Positions 51,093-62,253 of a stretch of DNA of 64,000 nt are shown piece by piece (the stretch's first letter is position 1; each line of letters begins with the position of its first letter). This DNA comes from Leptospirillum sp. (lineage in GTDB: Bacteria > Nitrospirota > Leptospirillia > Leptospirillales > Leptospirillaceae), in contig DAHUYM010000007.1 in NCBI GenBank assembly GCA_027315205.1, positions 1 to 64,000 on the forward strand, written 5' to 3'. The notes below the pieces were generated by a model that made no database searches, had not been told where the DNA came from, and was given only the letters and a program-made list of their open reading frames with translations. Position numbers and translations under genes: made by a program.

Positions 51093-53537
51093 TCAGACCT
51101 TCACGCGATCCTTTGAAAAAATCTGTATCAGTTTTTCCGCCAGCGGCACGACCTCCCCGACATCCTTCCCGTAACCGTCGGACTTGATCTCTTCGGAAAA
51201 TTTGGTTGTCACGACGGCTCCGCCAATCATGACCTTATAGGGAAGGTTACGTTCCCGGATCGTGTCGATTGCGGTTTTCATCTGCATCATGGTCGTCGTC
51301 ATCAGGGCGGACAATGCGACGATTTCAGCCTTGTTCGTTTCTGCCGCATCGAGGATCGTTTCGAGGGGGACGTTCCTGCCGAGATCGATGACGTTGTATC
51401 CGAAATTCCTGAGCATGAGGATGCAGATGTTTTTTCCGATGTCGTGAATATCCCCTTTCACGGTGGCAAAGACGATCGTTCCTTTTTTTTCGACCGGCCC
51501 CTGGACTTCAAGGTATGGCTGAAGGACATCCACGCCTTTTTTCATGGTGTCGGCGCCCGCGATGAGATGGGGAATGAATTTTACCCGCTGGCCGAACAGA
51601 TCGCCCAGATGGCGGATCGCGGGTGTCATATAGTCCAGAAATATGGTGAAGGGGGATTCCCCTTCAGCCAGAGCGCGCCGGACCAAGCTGTCGATTGAAT
51701 CGCGTTCGCCTTCGATGATGGCTTGGCGGATCTCTTCGACCGTCGTAAGAGGACGGTTGGGTTCGGAGCGGATTTTGGGAGCCGAAGAGCCGTCCGGGGC
51801 GGCCCATGACTCGGCCTTCTTTATATAGGATCGGCAGTCGGGATCGCGCCCCGCGAATACGCTGGCGGAAGAGACCGTCTGATGAAGGACCAGGTCGTAG
51901 GGATCGCAGATGGCGGCATCCAGTCCCGAACCGATGGCCATGGCGAGAAAGTTGTCGTGGATCAGTTTTCGACTGGGGAGGCCGAAGGAAACGTTCGAAA
52001 GCCCCAGGATCGTGGGCATTCCGAGTTCGCTCTTGATCAGGCGGATTGTTTCCAGGGTTTGCCGCGCGGCTTCCTGGACGGCCGATACAGTCAGGGCCAG
52101 CGTGTCGAAAATGATGTCTCTCGGCGTCAGTCCAAGGTCCAAGGCCCTCTTCAGTATCTTTTCAGCGTTTTTGAGCCGGTCCGAGGCTTTTTCGGGAATA
52201 TCGTCTCCGGAAACGAGCGCGATGACCGATGCGCCATACCTCTTGATGAGGGGAAGCACCTCTTCGAGACGTTCATCCTCCGCATTTACGGAGTTGACGA
52301 GCGCCCTTCCAGGGTAGATCTTGAGACCTGCCTCAAGGGCCGACGCGTAGGACGAGTCGATGACGATGGGAAGCGAGACCACGTTCTGGATGGCGGTGAC
52401 CGCCTTGTCCATCATTTCCGCTTCATTCACGAGGGGAACCCCGACGTTCACATCCAGGGCGTGGGCTCCGGCTTCCATTTCTTTCCGGGCTTCGGCGACG
52501 ATGAGATCTGTCTGTCCGGCGGCGATCGCTTCGGAGAATTTTTTCTTTCCGGTTGGATTGATCTTTTCTCCGACGATCAGGAAAGGAACCCCGGTCCCGA
52601 CAAGGGTCATTTTTGTCCGCGAGGAGATTTTCAGGAGATTGGGGGTGGGCCGGGAAATCGGAGGAATCCGTTTTACAGTCCGGGCCAGGATCCGGATGTA
52701 GTCCGGTGTCGTCCCGCAGCAGCCGCCGATGATATTGGCCCCCCCTTCCACGAATTTAGGGGCGAAAGAGGCGACCTCCTCCGCATTCGCGGGGTAGATC
52801 GTCCGCCCGTCCTGATGGAGGGGAAGACCGGCATTCGGTTCCACGGCGATATAGGTGTTGGTTGTCTGTCCGAGGCGGGCAACCACGGGGACCATTGCCT
52901 CGGGTCCTACCGAACAGTTCAGTCCCATGATATCGACACCGAAGCCTTCGAGAACGGAAGCGGCCGTTTCCGGGTCCGACCCGGAGTCCGTGATGCCATC
53001 GGTGTTGAAGGTCATGAGGGCCATCACCGGTATCCTGTTTCCGACCGCTTCACGAACGCCGATAAGGGCGGCCCGCATTTCCTGGATGTCGAACATCGTT
53101 TCGATGGCGATCAGGTCGCAACCCGCGTCGAGCAGGATATGCGCCTGTTCCCGGAAGATTTCGATGGCATCGTCGAAGGACAGGTCCCCGAACGGTGCGA
53201 TCGTCGTACCGGAAGGACCGATGTCTCCGGCGATGTATGCGCGACCGCGGGACGCGCGACGGGCGAGTTCGACTCCGGCACGGTTGATCTCCCCGATCCT
53301 GTCTTCTGAGTTGTATTCCCGCAGCCGAAGGCGAGAGCTCCCGAAGGTGTTGGTCAGGATGATATCCGACCCGGCATCGACATACTCCGCATGGACGTTT
53401 TGAATATCGGACGGGCGCTCGAGATTCCAGAGGTCCGGCGCATATCCCGCAGGGAGTCCGCGGGACTGGAGAAGGGCCCCCATGGAACCATCGAGCAAAA
53501 GGACTTCGGATTTCAGGCGTTCAAGCAATGGTTTCAC
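51093..53537 (-). CDS. metH: Cobalamin-dependent methionine synthase lacking the reactivation domain
   Basis: An 814-residue MetH with three modules. Residues 1-290 are the homocysteine methyltransferase (LLLDGSMGALLQ; zinc ligands in GLNCSVGPEAM and NIIGGCCGTT). Residues about 325-590 are the methyltetrahydrofolate-binding domain (VGEKINPTGKKKF). Residues about 640-800 are the cobalamin domain with cap helices and DIHDIGKN, the His that ligates cobalt. The C-terminal S-adenosylmethionine reactivation domain is absent but encoded by the coupled upstream gene at 53534-54241. Confidence 0.93.
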   Translation of the reverse strand: MKPLLERLKSEVLLLDGSMGALLQSRGLPAGYAPDLWNLERPSDIQNVHAEYVDAGSDIILTNTFGSSRLRLREYNSEDRIGEINRAGVELARRASRGRAYIAGDIGPSGTTIAPFGDLSFDDAIEIFREQAHILLDAGCDLIAIETMFDIQEMRAALIGVREAVGNRIPVMALMTFNTDGITDSGSDPETAASVLEGFGVDIMGLNCSVGPEAMVPVVARLGQTTNTYIAVEPNAGLPLHQDGRTIYPANAEEVASFAPKFVEGGANIIGGCCGTTPDYIRILARTVKRIPPISRPTPNLLKISSRTKMTLVGTGVPFLIVGEKINPTGKKKFSEAIAAGQTDLIVAEARKEMEAGAHALDVNVGVPLVNEAEMMDKAVTAIQNVVSLPIVIDSSYASALEAGLKIYPGRALVNSVNAEDERLEEVLPLIKRYGASVIALVSGDDIPEKASDRLKNAEKILKRALDLGLTPRDIIFDTLALTVSAVQEAARQTLETIRLIKSELGMPTILGLSNVSFGLPSRKLIHDNFLAMAIGSGLDAAICDPYDLVLHQTVSSASVFAGRDPDCRSYIKKAESWAAPDGSSAPKIRSEPNRPLTTVEEIRQAIIEGERDSIDSLVRRALAEGESPFTIFLDYMTPAIRHLGDLFGQRVKFIPHLIAGADTMKKGVDVLQPYLEVQGPVEKKGTIVFATVKGDIHDIGKNICILMLRNFGYNVIDLGRNVPLETILDAAETNKAEIVALSALMTTTMMQMKTAIDTIRERNLPYKVMIGGAVVTTKFSEEIKSDGYGKDVGEVVPLAEKLIQIFSKDRVKV

Positions 53538-54241
53538 ATTTCGCTCTCTTTCTCGTCCGGTTCAGGTCGGGACTGGCGGTTTTTCGGCGGTACGTCGGCG
53601 GTACGCTCCCATCCGATGACAGCCGAAACCGAAAGTCTCGGGATCATGATGAACGAGTCGGTCAGTTCGATATGGATCTTGTGTGCTTCCGTCAGGGCCA
53701 TGACCTCCTTCTGGGAGGAAAGCGGCCAGTCCCCGTAACCCACTCCAAAGCGAAAGGTCCTTCCGTAGCCGAATCGATGAATTTCTTTCTCGACGGCTCG
53801 GTCCAGATAAATTCCCATATAGTCCGCCATCCAGGCCCCGACTCTCTCCAGAAAAAAGGAATAGGCGGGTTCTCCTGCCGCCAGGGCATCGACCCGGTCT
53901 TCGACCTGGGGTCCGATCGTGGCGACAATCAGGGTTGCAAAGTCGCAATATCTGAGAAGTTTCAGCATTTTTTCACCGATGAACAGCGTTTCGGTCTCTT
54001 TCGTCGTGACACAATTGTCTTTGATTCCGGTGATTGTCAGCGTCCGAAATACACCTTTGCCCTGGATCAGGCGATATCCTTCGTCGATGGCCTTTTTGAT
54101 CTGGGCGGCCAGTGCGGGTTCGTCGAGTTCCCTGAGGAAGGATTTCCGGGGGATCCGCATCTCCCGAAGGATTTGCCGCTCTTCGATTTCGAAGGGGATA
54201 TTGTTAAAGAAAACCGGAGTGCCAATCCTCATGGTTGGCAT
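53534..54241 (-). CDS. Stand-alone methionine synthase reactivation-domain protein
   Basis: A 235-residue protein matching the MetH activation domain: RFGVGYGDWPLSSQKEVMALTEAHK and LTDSFIMIPRLSVSAVIGW are the family's closing motifs. It should bind S-adenosylmethionine and remethylate oxidised cobalamin on the neighbouring MetH. Its end overlaps the metH start by four bases. The start at 54241 is tentative; ATG at 54232 is possible. The N-terminal part (IPRKSFLRELDEPALAAQIKKAIDEGY) helps dock MetH, as inferred. Confidence 0.85.
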   Translation of the reverse strand: MPTMRIGTPVFFNNIPFEIEERQILREMRIPRKSFLRELDEPALAAQIKKAIDEGYRLIQGKGVFRTLTITGIKDNCVTTKETETLFIGEKMLKLLRYCDFATLIVATIGPQVEDRVDALAAGEPAYSFFLERVGAWMADYMGIYLDRAVEKEIHRFGYGRTFRFGVGYGDWPLSSQKEVMALTEAHKIHIELTDSFIMIPRLSVSAVIGWERTADVPPKNRQSRPEPDEKESEM

Positions 54242-54331
54242 GACAGTGCCCCAAACTTCGCATGGATGTGAAAGAGGGATCGGGAAACGGGTATTCGAGC
54301 GCCGTCCCACGTCACCGTGAGAAAAGGGAAG

Positions 54332-54361
54332 AAAAAAGGGAACGGTGACACCGTTCCCTTT
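54332..54361 (-). terminator. Intrinsic terminator after thiC
   Basis: AAAGGGAACGGT (54335-54346) and ACCGTTCCCTTT (54350-54361) form a perfect 12-base-pair stem. On the minus strand a run of six T (54337-54332) completes the terminator. Confidence 0.85.
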
Positions 54362-54382
54362 GGACAAGCAATGAAAATGGCG

Positions 54383-55849
<1,467 letters not shown>

Positions 55850-55941
55850 TCAGGAAACAAACGTGAAGAGTGAATTCATCCCCAAGATTTAAGCATGGAC
55901 ATGGAGTTTCTGTCAATTTGGAAACAACGGAAAAATCTTGA

Positions 55942-55966
55942 AAATGAGCCCGATCCCGAGGGGCTC
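55942..55966 (-). terminator. Terminator after the triple-AAA membrane protein gene
   Basis: GAGCCC (55946-55951) and GGGCTC (55961-55966) form a six-base-pair stem, followed on the minus strand by TTTT. It starts 11 bases after the stop codon. Confidence 0.6.
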
Positions 55967-55976
55967 TTAGAGGGGG

Positions 55977-58900
55977 CTAGGCCGAAGGCATAGCGGGTTC
56001 AGGGGTTTCTGTGCGGACTCGGTCGTCAAGCGCGATCCTGTCGTTATTCCAGAAGAGAGTGAAATCGTGGACATCTTTTGAGGTTTCTATGGTCTCTTTC
56101 AGAACTTTCAATGGTTGAAGGAATGCATTCTGGACCGTTTTTTCGAGGCGGGCAAGTCCTGTTTTTTCGGGATCGAGTTTTCCTGCGAGGGAGTCATAGA
56201 CGGACGGATCGACCTTGAGACTCCCGTCGCGAGTGATTTTTTCCGCGAAATCGCGAAGGATCCTGTTGGAAGAAACGGTCGTGATTTCCAGAATTTCTTC
56301 CAAGGTGTGGGACGGGAACGGAACGATGAGATCGATGTAACGCAGGAAGGGTTCCTGGAAGATGGGAAGATACGCCAGCCTGCGATTGGTCCGCTGAACA
56401 GTCCGGACGATTTCCGAAGAGCGTTCCCATGGTTCTTTCCCTTCGAAGTCCGTGGGTGAAAAGAGTGTCGTGCCCAGGATGACAATGATGCCCGGGACGG
56501 GGAGAACTTTCTTGTGCCAAGAAAGCGCTCCATCGCTGAGAACGGGAAGAATGGAGTCCCACAGGGAAGGGTGAGCCCGCTCCGCATTGTCGAGGTAAAG
56601 GACTCTTTCCGGGTTTTTCGAGAGAACGTCCCAGAGGCCTTCGGGCACCACGGGACCAGTCTTCCGTGTGTCCAGGGGCTTGTGGATGAATTGCTCCGCG
56701 AAGTACAGCTCTTCATAGAGGCTCATGTCACGGTAGACGAAAGAATCTTTGTGCTTGTGCATGTGGTATGCAAGGTGTTCGGCCAGGGTTTTTTTCCCGC
56801 TCTGGGAGGGTCCGAGGAAGAAAAAAGATCCTAAAACGGCGGATCCATGGGGACGTATGTTGAGCCGGGAAGAGTCGAGTGTGCCCAGAATTTCGGCCTG
56901 TGTATCGGTTCTGCCGTAGAGGCCCGGTATGGGGGAGTCCGGAACGGGATTCACAAAAAGGCGGAAAGGAGAGGTTTTTGTTTCACCGTCGGAATTACCG
57001 GGCAATTCCCCGTTTTCTTGGGAGGGTCGCGACGATTTTAAGAGATTGAAACGGGAGAGACTGATTTCTTCCGGGAGGGTCCCGTCGAGGATCTGTCCCA
57101 AGGCAAAGTCTTCGACCTCCTGGGTCAATTCCCGCTGGATGTCCGCAAGCTCGATGATCCGGCCGAATTTTCTCAGGATCATCGGGTCGACATCGTTGAT
57201 GTTGGGAGTTCCGCAAACCAGCCAAAACTGTCGTTCCTGAAGAACCTGCGAAAGTTCAATCACCTTCTGGTTGTATATCTCCCCATGGTAACCGAAGTGG
57301 CTGAGCTGGACCCTTGGGAAAAGAAGCTCGACGGGATCGACAAACAACATGGCCGGACGGTTCCGCTTATTCTGGATAATGAAGTTCCGGAACGCTCCGA
57401 GACTGTCCCGAGCCAACTCCTTCTGGTTGATCGTTGCGAAATGATAGCGTTCGCGCTCGGCCAATTGCTTGACGAGCATCTTTCGAAGGAGGGGATCGTG
57501 TCCGATGATCAGGAGGGCATCGTTGGTCCGTCGTTTCTGGGTCAGGATCCGTGTCGCGGCCTTTTCGACGATCGCAGGTTGGAGAATTTCCGGTGTCAGG
57601 CGGGATCGGATGTACTCCATAGGTTCGAGAGTGGGGTCCTCCAAGCCCTGCATTTTGCGTCGAATCGCGACATCGAGATCGAGTTGTCTTAATGGGCGTT
57701 TGACGTTACGGGCGTTCTTAAGGCTGTTTTGAACGATTTCCTCGATATCTTCCGTATCGAATCCTTCCATCAGATCGGCCAGTTTTTTAAGATCATACCC
57801 CCCGATCATCTCTTCCGTAAGGAGAGGAAGATTCCCCGGAAGGAGTTCGTTCTTCTGGGCCTGATTTTTCAGTGTGATCCTCAGAAGACCGATTCGGGTA
57901 CCGAGATCGGGTGTCGGAAGCTCGATCGTCCAATGGATCAGGGGAGGGGAACGAAATTCCTGTGGTATCTCTTCGATATCCTTCGCGACGCCGATTATCA
58001 GGGCATCTTTTTGGGTCGAGAGTCTGGCGAGAAAGGATTTGGCGTTGTCCCAGGCTCCGGAATGAGGGGATGTGTGGGCGAGTATGTCCTGGTAGTCGGG
58101 AATGAATACGACGGTGGGTTTATGAAGATGGATCTTGTAGAAGAGGTTCTTTGTTTTTTCGGCGGCTCCGTTGGGGGAGATGTCCTTCAAGGTCGAAAGC
58201 GGGAATTCAAGGAGCGCTCTTCCCGTTTCTCCGGCAAGTGCGCGGACAAAGTGCAGTTGTCCCTTGTTGGAGGGACCCCAGAGGAGGATCCCGTTCCGGG
58301 TGGCCCGGAAAATGGAACGGGAGCGGACATGGGAGGTATAGGCTTCGAGCAAGGCGCTCTTGGTAGGAGACCTGCCGACGAAAAACGCCAAGTTTTCTTC
58401 GGGGATCAGGGAGACGTAGGGTGATTTCTCGACACGTGCAAAACCTCCAAGGAAAAAACTGGAGATGATCGCGAAGGAGATGGCTCCTAAAAGCCAAGCG
58501 AGACCGGTTCCGATGGAAAGATAGCCAGAAACCAGGGAAAATGGCTGCAAGAGGGAGCCGATCACAAGGAAAAATCCCCCTGCCAGGATGCATGTGTCCC
58601 AGAAACCGAATGCTCCCTCTTTCAGGTGGAGCCGGTTTGCGACCGCGACGATTTCTCCCGTTGTGCTTTCGGTCCGGAAGGACTGTGGAATCATAAGAAA
58701 GAGAAAAAGGGACAAAAGGATCACGGCTCCCGTCAGCCAGAGAAGGGCGGCCAGAATCCCGTTCCCGGTGCGGACGGAAAGCCCGCCGATTACGATCGTC
58801 AAGGCAATGAACGCCCATTGAACAATATAATAAAAGGGGGGAGACGTAGTTCCCTGAAATGATTTCTTCTTGGAACTCAACGGCCTTCCAAGATTCGAAC

Positions 58901-59063
58901 CCGAAAGGATCAAGGTCGTGGCATAGGTCAGGAGGATAATGGCCAGGACGAGTGTGGACAGGAGAGGATAGGCCGAAAACCATGGGTCGAGCACAGTACG
59001 GAAGAACGTGGCTGCGACAACCCAAATGAACCCGAAAGCGATCAACGTTGCATTAAGGATCAT
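55977..59063 (-). CDS. Membrane-anchored protein with three AAA-type modules
   Basis: A 1028-residue protein. The first 215 residues hold about six membrane helices. Three ATPase-like modules follow: module 1 near residue 262 has a degenerate P-loop (WGPSNKGQ) and a Walker B-like FIPDYQ; module 2 near 515 has IIGHDPLLRKML and MLFVDPVELLFP; module 3 near 750 has a good P-loop (LGPSQSGKKT) and Walker B with YLDNAERAHPSLWDSILPVLSDG, like the ClpA/ClpB second domain. Only module 3 looks able to hydrolyse ATP. I know no named family. It overlaps uvrC by four bases. Confidence 0.75.
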   Translation of the reverse strand: MILNATLIAFGFIWVVAATFFRTVLDPWFSAYPLLSTLVLAIILLTYATTLILSGSNLGRPLSSKKKSFQGTTSPPFYYIVQWAFIALTIVIGGLSVRTGNGILAALLWLTGAVILLSLFLFLMIPQSFRTESTTGEIVAVANRLHLKEGAFGFWDTCILAGGFFLVIGSLLQPFSLVSGYLSIGTGLAWLLGAISFAIISSFFLGGFARVEKSPYVSLIPEENLAFFVGRSPTKSALLEAYTSHVRSRSIFRATRNGILLWGPSNKGQLHFVRALAGETGRALLEFPLSTLKDISPNGAAEKTKNLFYKIHLHKPTVVFIPDYQDILAHTSPHSGAWDNAKSFLARLSTQKDALIIGVAKDIEEIPQEFRSPPLIHWTIELPTPDLGTRIGLLRITLKNQAQKNELLPGNLPLLTEEMIGGYDLKKLADLMEGFDTEDIEEIVQNSLKNARNVKRPLRQLDLDVAIRRKMQGLEDPTLEPMEYIRSRLTPEILQPAIVEKAATRILTQKRRTNDALLIIGHDPLLRKMLVKQLAERERYHFATINQKELARDSLGAFRNFIIQNKRNRPAMLFVDPVELLFPRVQLSHFGYHGEIYNQKVIELSQVLQERQFWLVCGTPNINDVDPMILRKFGRIIELADIQRELTQEVEDFALGQILDGTLPEEISLSRFNLLKSSRPSQENGELPGNSDGETKTSPFRLFVNPVPDSPIPGLYGRTDTQAEILGTLDSSRLNIRPHGSAVLGSFFFLGPSQSGKKTLAEHLAYHMHKHKDSFVYRDMSLYEELYFAEQFIHKPLDTRKTGPVVPEGLWDVLSKNPERVLYLDNAERAHPSLWDSILPVLSDGALSWHKKVLPVPGIIVILGTTLFSPTDFEGKEPWERSSEIVRTVQRTNRRLAYLPIFQEPFLRYIDLIVPFPSHTLEEILEITTVSSNRILRDFAEKITRDGSLKVDPSVYDSLAGKLDPEKTGLARLEKTVQNAFLQPLKVLKETIETSKDVHDFTLFWNNDRIALDDRVRTETPEPAMPSA

Positions 59064-60973
59064 GTCGGAACCGCGCTTTCAGGTTTTTCCTCCTCAGGGC
59101 CAGCCTGTCGGATAGAGCGGTGGAGTGATTCGGCGAGGGTCCTCGAGATGTGGGCCACCTGCATGATTTCCTCGGGTGAGGCTTTCAACACCGCATCGAG
59201 GGATCCGAAATGGCGGATCAGCTTTTTTTCACGGGTGGGACCAATTCCGGGAACGTTCAATAAGTGGGAGCGCGTCAGATACTCCTCCCGCAGGGATCGA
59301 TGGTAGGTGATGGCAAATCGGTGGGCCTCGTCACGTATATGGACCAGGAGATGGGTCGCCGGGTGGTGGGGTGGAAGAATACGGGGAATCTCCTGCCCGG
59401 GAATGAAAACGCGTTCCATCTTTCCTTTTTTCGAGCGTTCTTTGGCAAGGGAGATCACACGATCTTCCGGGTTCGGGTGCCCCAATGTCTTCAGGATCTC
59501 AAGACAGGCTCTCAATTGTCCGGAGCCTCCATCGATGACAAGCAGGTCCGGAAGGGGGTGGTCGCTGAAATGGCGCTCCATGATTTCCGCCAGCATTCGA
59601 AAGTCATCCTGCCCCCGTTCGTAGCGTATCCTGAATTTGCGGTAACGTGATTTGTCGGGTTTCCCTTCCGTAAACGTGACTAGGGAAGCGACGGGAAGGC
59701 TGTCCCCGGTGTTGGAGATGTCGACGCAATTGATCGTGACCGGGATCTTGGGGAGGCTCAGGAAGAGCCGTAATTCCTCCAGTGCGTCGGTTGCCGTTCC
59801 CTTCCGGACCTGCCGTGTTCTGACAGCTTCCTCGGCATTTTCCCGCGCCAGATCGAGAATGGCTTTCTTGTCTCCGCGTCTCGGATGTAAAACCCGAACC
59901 GATTCACCTTTCTTTTCGGACATCCATCCGAGAGACATGAGAATCTGAGACGGCAAAGGGTAGGGAACAAGGATCTCGGAAGGAATGAAAGAAGACTCGC
60001 GGCCGTAGAATTGCTCCAGAAAAGCGCTTAGAAGTTCGACGTCATCCGTATCGTCCGTGTTCTTGAGTTCCGCTTCTTTTTTCCCGGCGACTTGACCGTT
60101 CCGGACATGAAGGACTTCTGCCAGGACCGTGTTGCCGTCTATCGAAAAGTAAATCGCATCCAGGGGATAGTGAAAGGGGAAATGGACGGCTTGTCTCTCC
60201 AGGACTCTCAAAACGTTCTGGTAGCTGTTCCGGACCAGGGCGGCTTTTTCGAACTCTAGGGATTGCGCGTATCTTTCCATTTCCTCATGAAGGAGGACGA
60301 GGAGGTCGTCGTTTTTTCCCTGGAGGAAGAATCGGACGCCCGTTGCGACCCGGCGGTATTCTTCGGGGGTCGTCAATCCGGCACAGGGACCGAGGCATCG
60401 GTGGATCTGGTATTCTACGCACGGCCTTTCCAGTGTCGGTTTGTCGAGAGGAATCTGACATGATGCGAGAGGAAAGACCTTGTTGATGATTTTCAGGGTA
60501 TCCCGGAGCGCTGCTGGATTTGCATAGGGTCCGAAATAAACCGCCCCGTCATTCTTGACCCTTCGGGTGATGGCAAGACGAGGGTAGATTTCGTTCCATG
60601 TAAGCCTCAGGTAAGGATAGGTCTTGTCATCCCGCAACAGGACATTGTATCGGGGGCGATGTTTCTTGATGAGGGTGTTTTCCAGGATCAGGGCATCGAT
60701 CTCGCTTTTCGTCCGGAAGATTTCGATTTCGTGGATTCGAGAGACCATCATTGAAATTCTCCCGGAATGAGGACGGGATTCCTGAAAATAAGAGCGCACC
60801 CGGTCCTTCAGGGAACGTGACTTTCCAACATACAGAACCGTCCCTTCCGAATCTTTCATGAGATAGACGCCGGGTTCCTCGGGAAAATTCCGGATTCGTT
60901 CGAGAATTCGGGATTTTTCGGCGCCGTCGGTTCCTTCGGCTATCCGGTTGGTTTCGGACACGACCGCCTCCAT
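59060..60973 (-). CDS. uvrC: UvrABC excinuclease subunit C
   Basis: A 637-residue protein of normal length. The GIY-YIG nuclease is at the N-terminus (PGVYLMKDSEGTVLYVGKSRSLKDRVRSYF), the UVR motif at LLHEEMERYAQSLEFEKAALVRNSY, the RNase H-like nuclease has DGGSGQLRACLEIL and the C-terminus has two helix-hairpin-helix motifs (LNVPGIGPTREKKLIRHFGS). It makes both incisions in nucleotide excision repair. The ATG at 60973 is divergent from the next small gene. Confidence 0.95.
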   Translation of the reverse strand: MEAVVSETNRIAEGTDGAEKSRILERIRNFPEEPGVYLMKDSEGTVLYVGKSRSLKDRVRSYFQESRPHSGRISMMVSRIHEIEIFRTKSEIDALILENTLIKKHRPRYNVLLRDDKTYPYLRLTWNEIYPRLAITRRVKNDGAVYFGPYANPAALRDTLKIINKVFPLASCQIPLDKPTLERPCVEYQIHRCLGPCAGLTTPEEYRRVATGVRFFLQGKNDDLLVLLHEEMERYAQSLEFEKAALVRNSYQNVLRVLERQAVHFPFHYPLDAIYFSIDGNTVLAEVLHVRNGQVAGKKEAELKNTDDTDDVELLSAFLEQFYGRESSFIPSEILVPYPLPSQILMSLGWMSEKKGESVRVLHPRRGDKKAILDLARENAEEAVRTRQVRKGTATDALEELRLFLSLPKIPVTINCVDISNTGDSLPVASLVTFTEGKPDKSRYRKFRIRYERGQDDFRMLAEIMERHFSDHPLPDLLVIDGGSGQLRACLEILKTLGHPNPEDRVISLAKERSKKGKMERVFIPGQEIPRILPPHHPATHLLVHIRDEAHRFAITYHRSLREEYLTRSHLLNVPGIGPTREKKLIRHFGSLDAVLKASPEEIMQVAHISRTLAESLHRSIRQAGPEEEKPESAVPT

Positions 60974-61066
60974 TTGAGAGTGTTGATCAGGTCTATTATA
61001 CTACTGGCAAGGGTTCAATTGGATTTGTGGTCCAGAACGGTTCTCGATGACTGGCGGTCAAAACGA

Positions 61067-61321
61067 ATGATTTCAGAAAAACAAGAGAAAAACGGTCCCT
61101 CCCTTCGGGCGGGTCCCAACGATCCCGCTGATGACGAACGCATGACCCGGGGTGATTGGTACAGGGTTGCCCTCTATTTTATCATGGGGCTTTTTCTCCT
61201 GTTCGTGTTCTGGTACATGATCGTCTCCGGGCCGAAAGCGACCCTGATCGCCGGCATCACCCTGATCACCGGTATTTTCGTTTGGGCGATTTTTCGTTAC
61301 ATCCTGAAAGACATCGCCTGA
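61067..61321 (+). CDS. Small two-helix membrane protein
   Basis: An 84-residue protein: a charged N-terminal part (SEKQEKNGPSLRAGPNDPADD) and two membrane helices (VALYFIMGLFLLFVFWYMIV and LIAGITLITGIFVWAIFRYIL). Starts at 61067 or 61142 are both possible; a TTG at 60974 would overlap the uvrC promoter. It is 58 bases upstream of aroE and probably co-transcribed. Function unknown. Confidence 0.6.
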   Translation: MISEKQEKNGPSLRAGPNDPADDERMTRGDWYRVALYFIMGLFLLFVFWYMIVSGPKATLIAGITLITGIFVWAIFRYILKDIA

Positions 61322-61379
61322 AATTTCCTGAATTCATCAAGGGTTTCGTCTTTCTCGGTATAAAAAAGAAAGAAGGCTT

Positions 61380-62246
61380 TTGAAACGTCTATACGGCGTC
61401 ATTGGTTTTCCGGTGTCCCATTCCCTCTCGCCCTTATTCCAGCAGGCCGCGTTCGACAGTGTAGGTTTGGATGCCGCCTATGTGCCTTTTGAAATACCCC
61501 CCGAACGTTTGGAAGAAGCCCTTGAGGCGATGAGCCTGTTTGGAGTACAGGGGTTCAATGTCACTCTCCCCCATAAAGAATCGGTTTATCGATGGGTCTC
61601 TTCCAGGGATCCGGTGGCCGAAAGAGCTAAATCTGTCAATGCGGTCGTTTTGAAGGGTTCCTCATGGCACGGTACGAATACCGATGTGCCTGGATTCCGG
61701 AGCGTGTTCGACCTGTTCTTGAAGAGGACGGGGAAAACGATTCCCGAAAATCCGCTGGTCTTTGGTGCAGGCGGATCCGGACGCAGCGTCGTTCTGGCGC
61801 TTCTGGAATCGGGTGTTACCCGCCTGACGATTGCGAACCGATCCCTCGAGCGGGCCGAACATTTGCGTGGAGAACTTCAATGGATCCGTCCGGAATCCGT
61901 CATAAACGTTGCCGGACTGTCTGTCCTTGAAGAAGAAGACGCGGCATTCGATTACGTGATCAATACGCTTTCAAGAAATGCCTTCGGCGAAGATTTCCCA
62001 CCGCTTTCGAACATAAACGTGCAGAGTGTCCTGGGAATGATGGATCTTTCCTATAGACCGGACGGCGGTGCGACACCGTTCCTCGCGCACGGGATCGACC
62101 GGGGCATTCCTGTTGAGGACGGACTCCCGATGCTCCTTGAGCAAGGAGCGATGTCTTTTGAAGTCTGGACATCCCGTCCGGCACCCCGAAAGGCGATGTC
62201 GGCTGCCATCGAGAAACGGCTTGGACGCCCGGTCCTCTGGCGATGA
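61380..62246 (+). CDS. aroE: Shikimate dehydrogenase
   Basis: A 288-residue AroE. The substrate-binding start is GVIGFPVSHSLSPLFQQAAF; the catalytic lysine is in GFNVTLPHKESV and the aspartate in GTNTDVPGF; the cofactor loop is FGAGGSGRSVVLALLESG. NRSLERAEHL favours NADP. It reduces 3-dehydroshikimate in aromatic amino acid synthesis. A TTG start follows AAGAAGG. Confidence 0.93.
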   Translation: MKRLYGVIGFPVSHSLSPLFQQAAFDSVGLDAAYVPFEIPPERLEEALEAMSLFGVQGFNVTLPHKESVYRWVSSRDPVAERAKSVNAVVLKGSSWHGTNTDVPGFRSVFDLFLKRTGKTIPENPLVFGAGGSGRSVVLALLESGVTRLTIANRSLERAEHLRGELQWIRPESVINVAGLSVLEEEDAAFDYVINTLSRNAFGEDFPPLSNINVQSVLGMMDLSYRPDGGATPFLAHGIDRGIPVEDGLPMLLEQGAMSFEVWTSRPAPRKAMSAAIEKRLGRPVLWR

Positions 62247-62253
62247 TGGGTCT

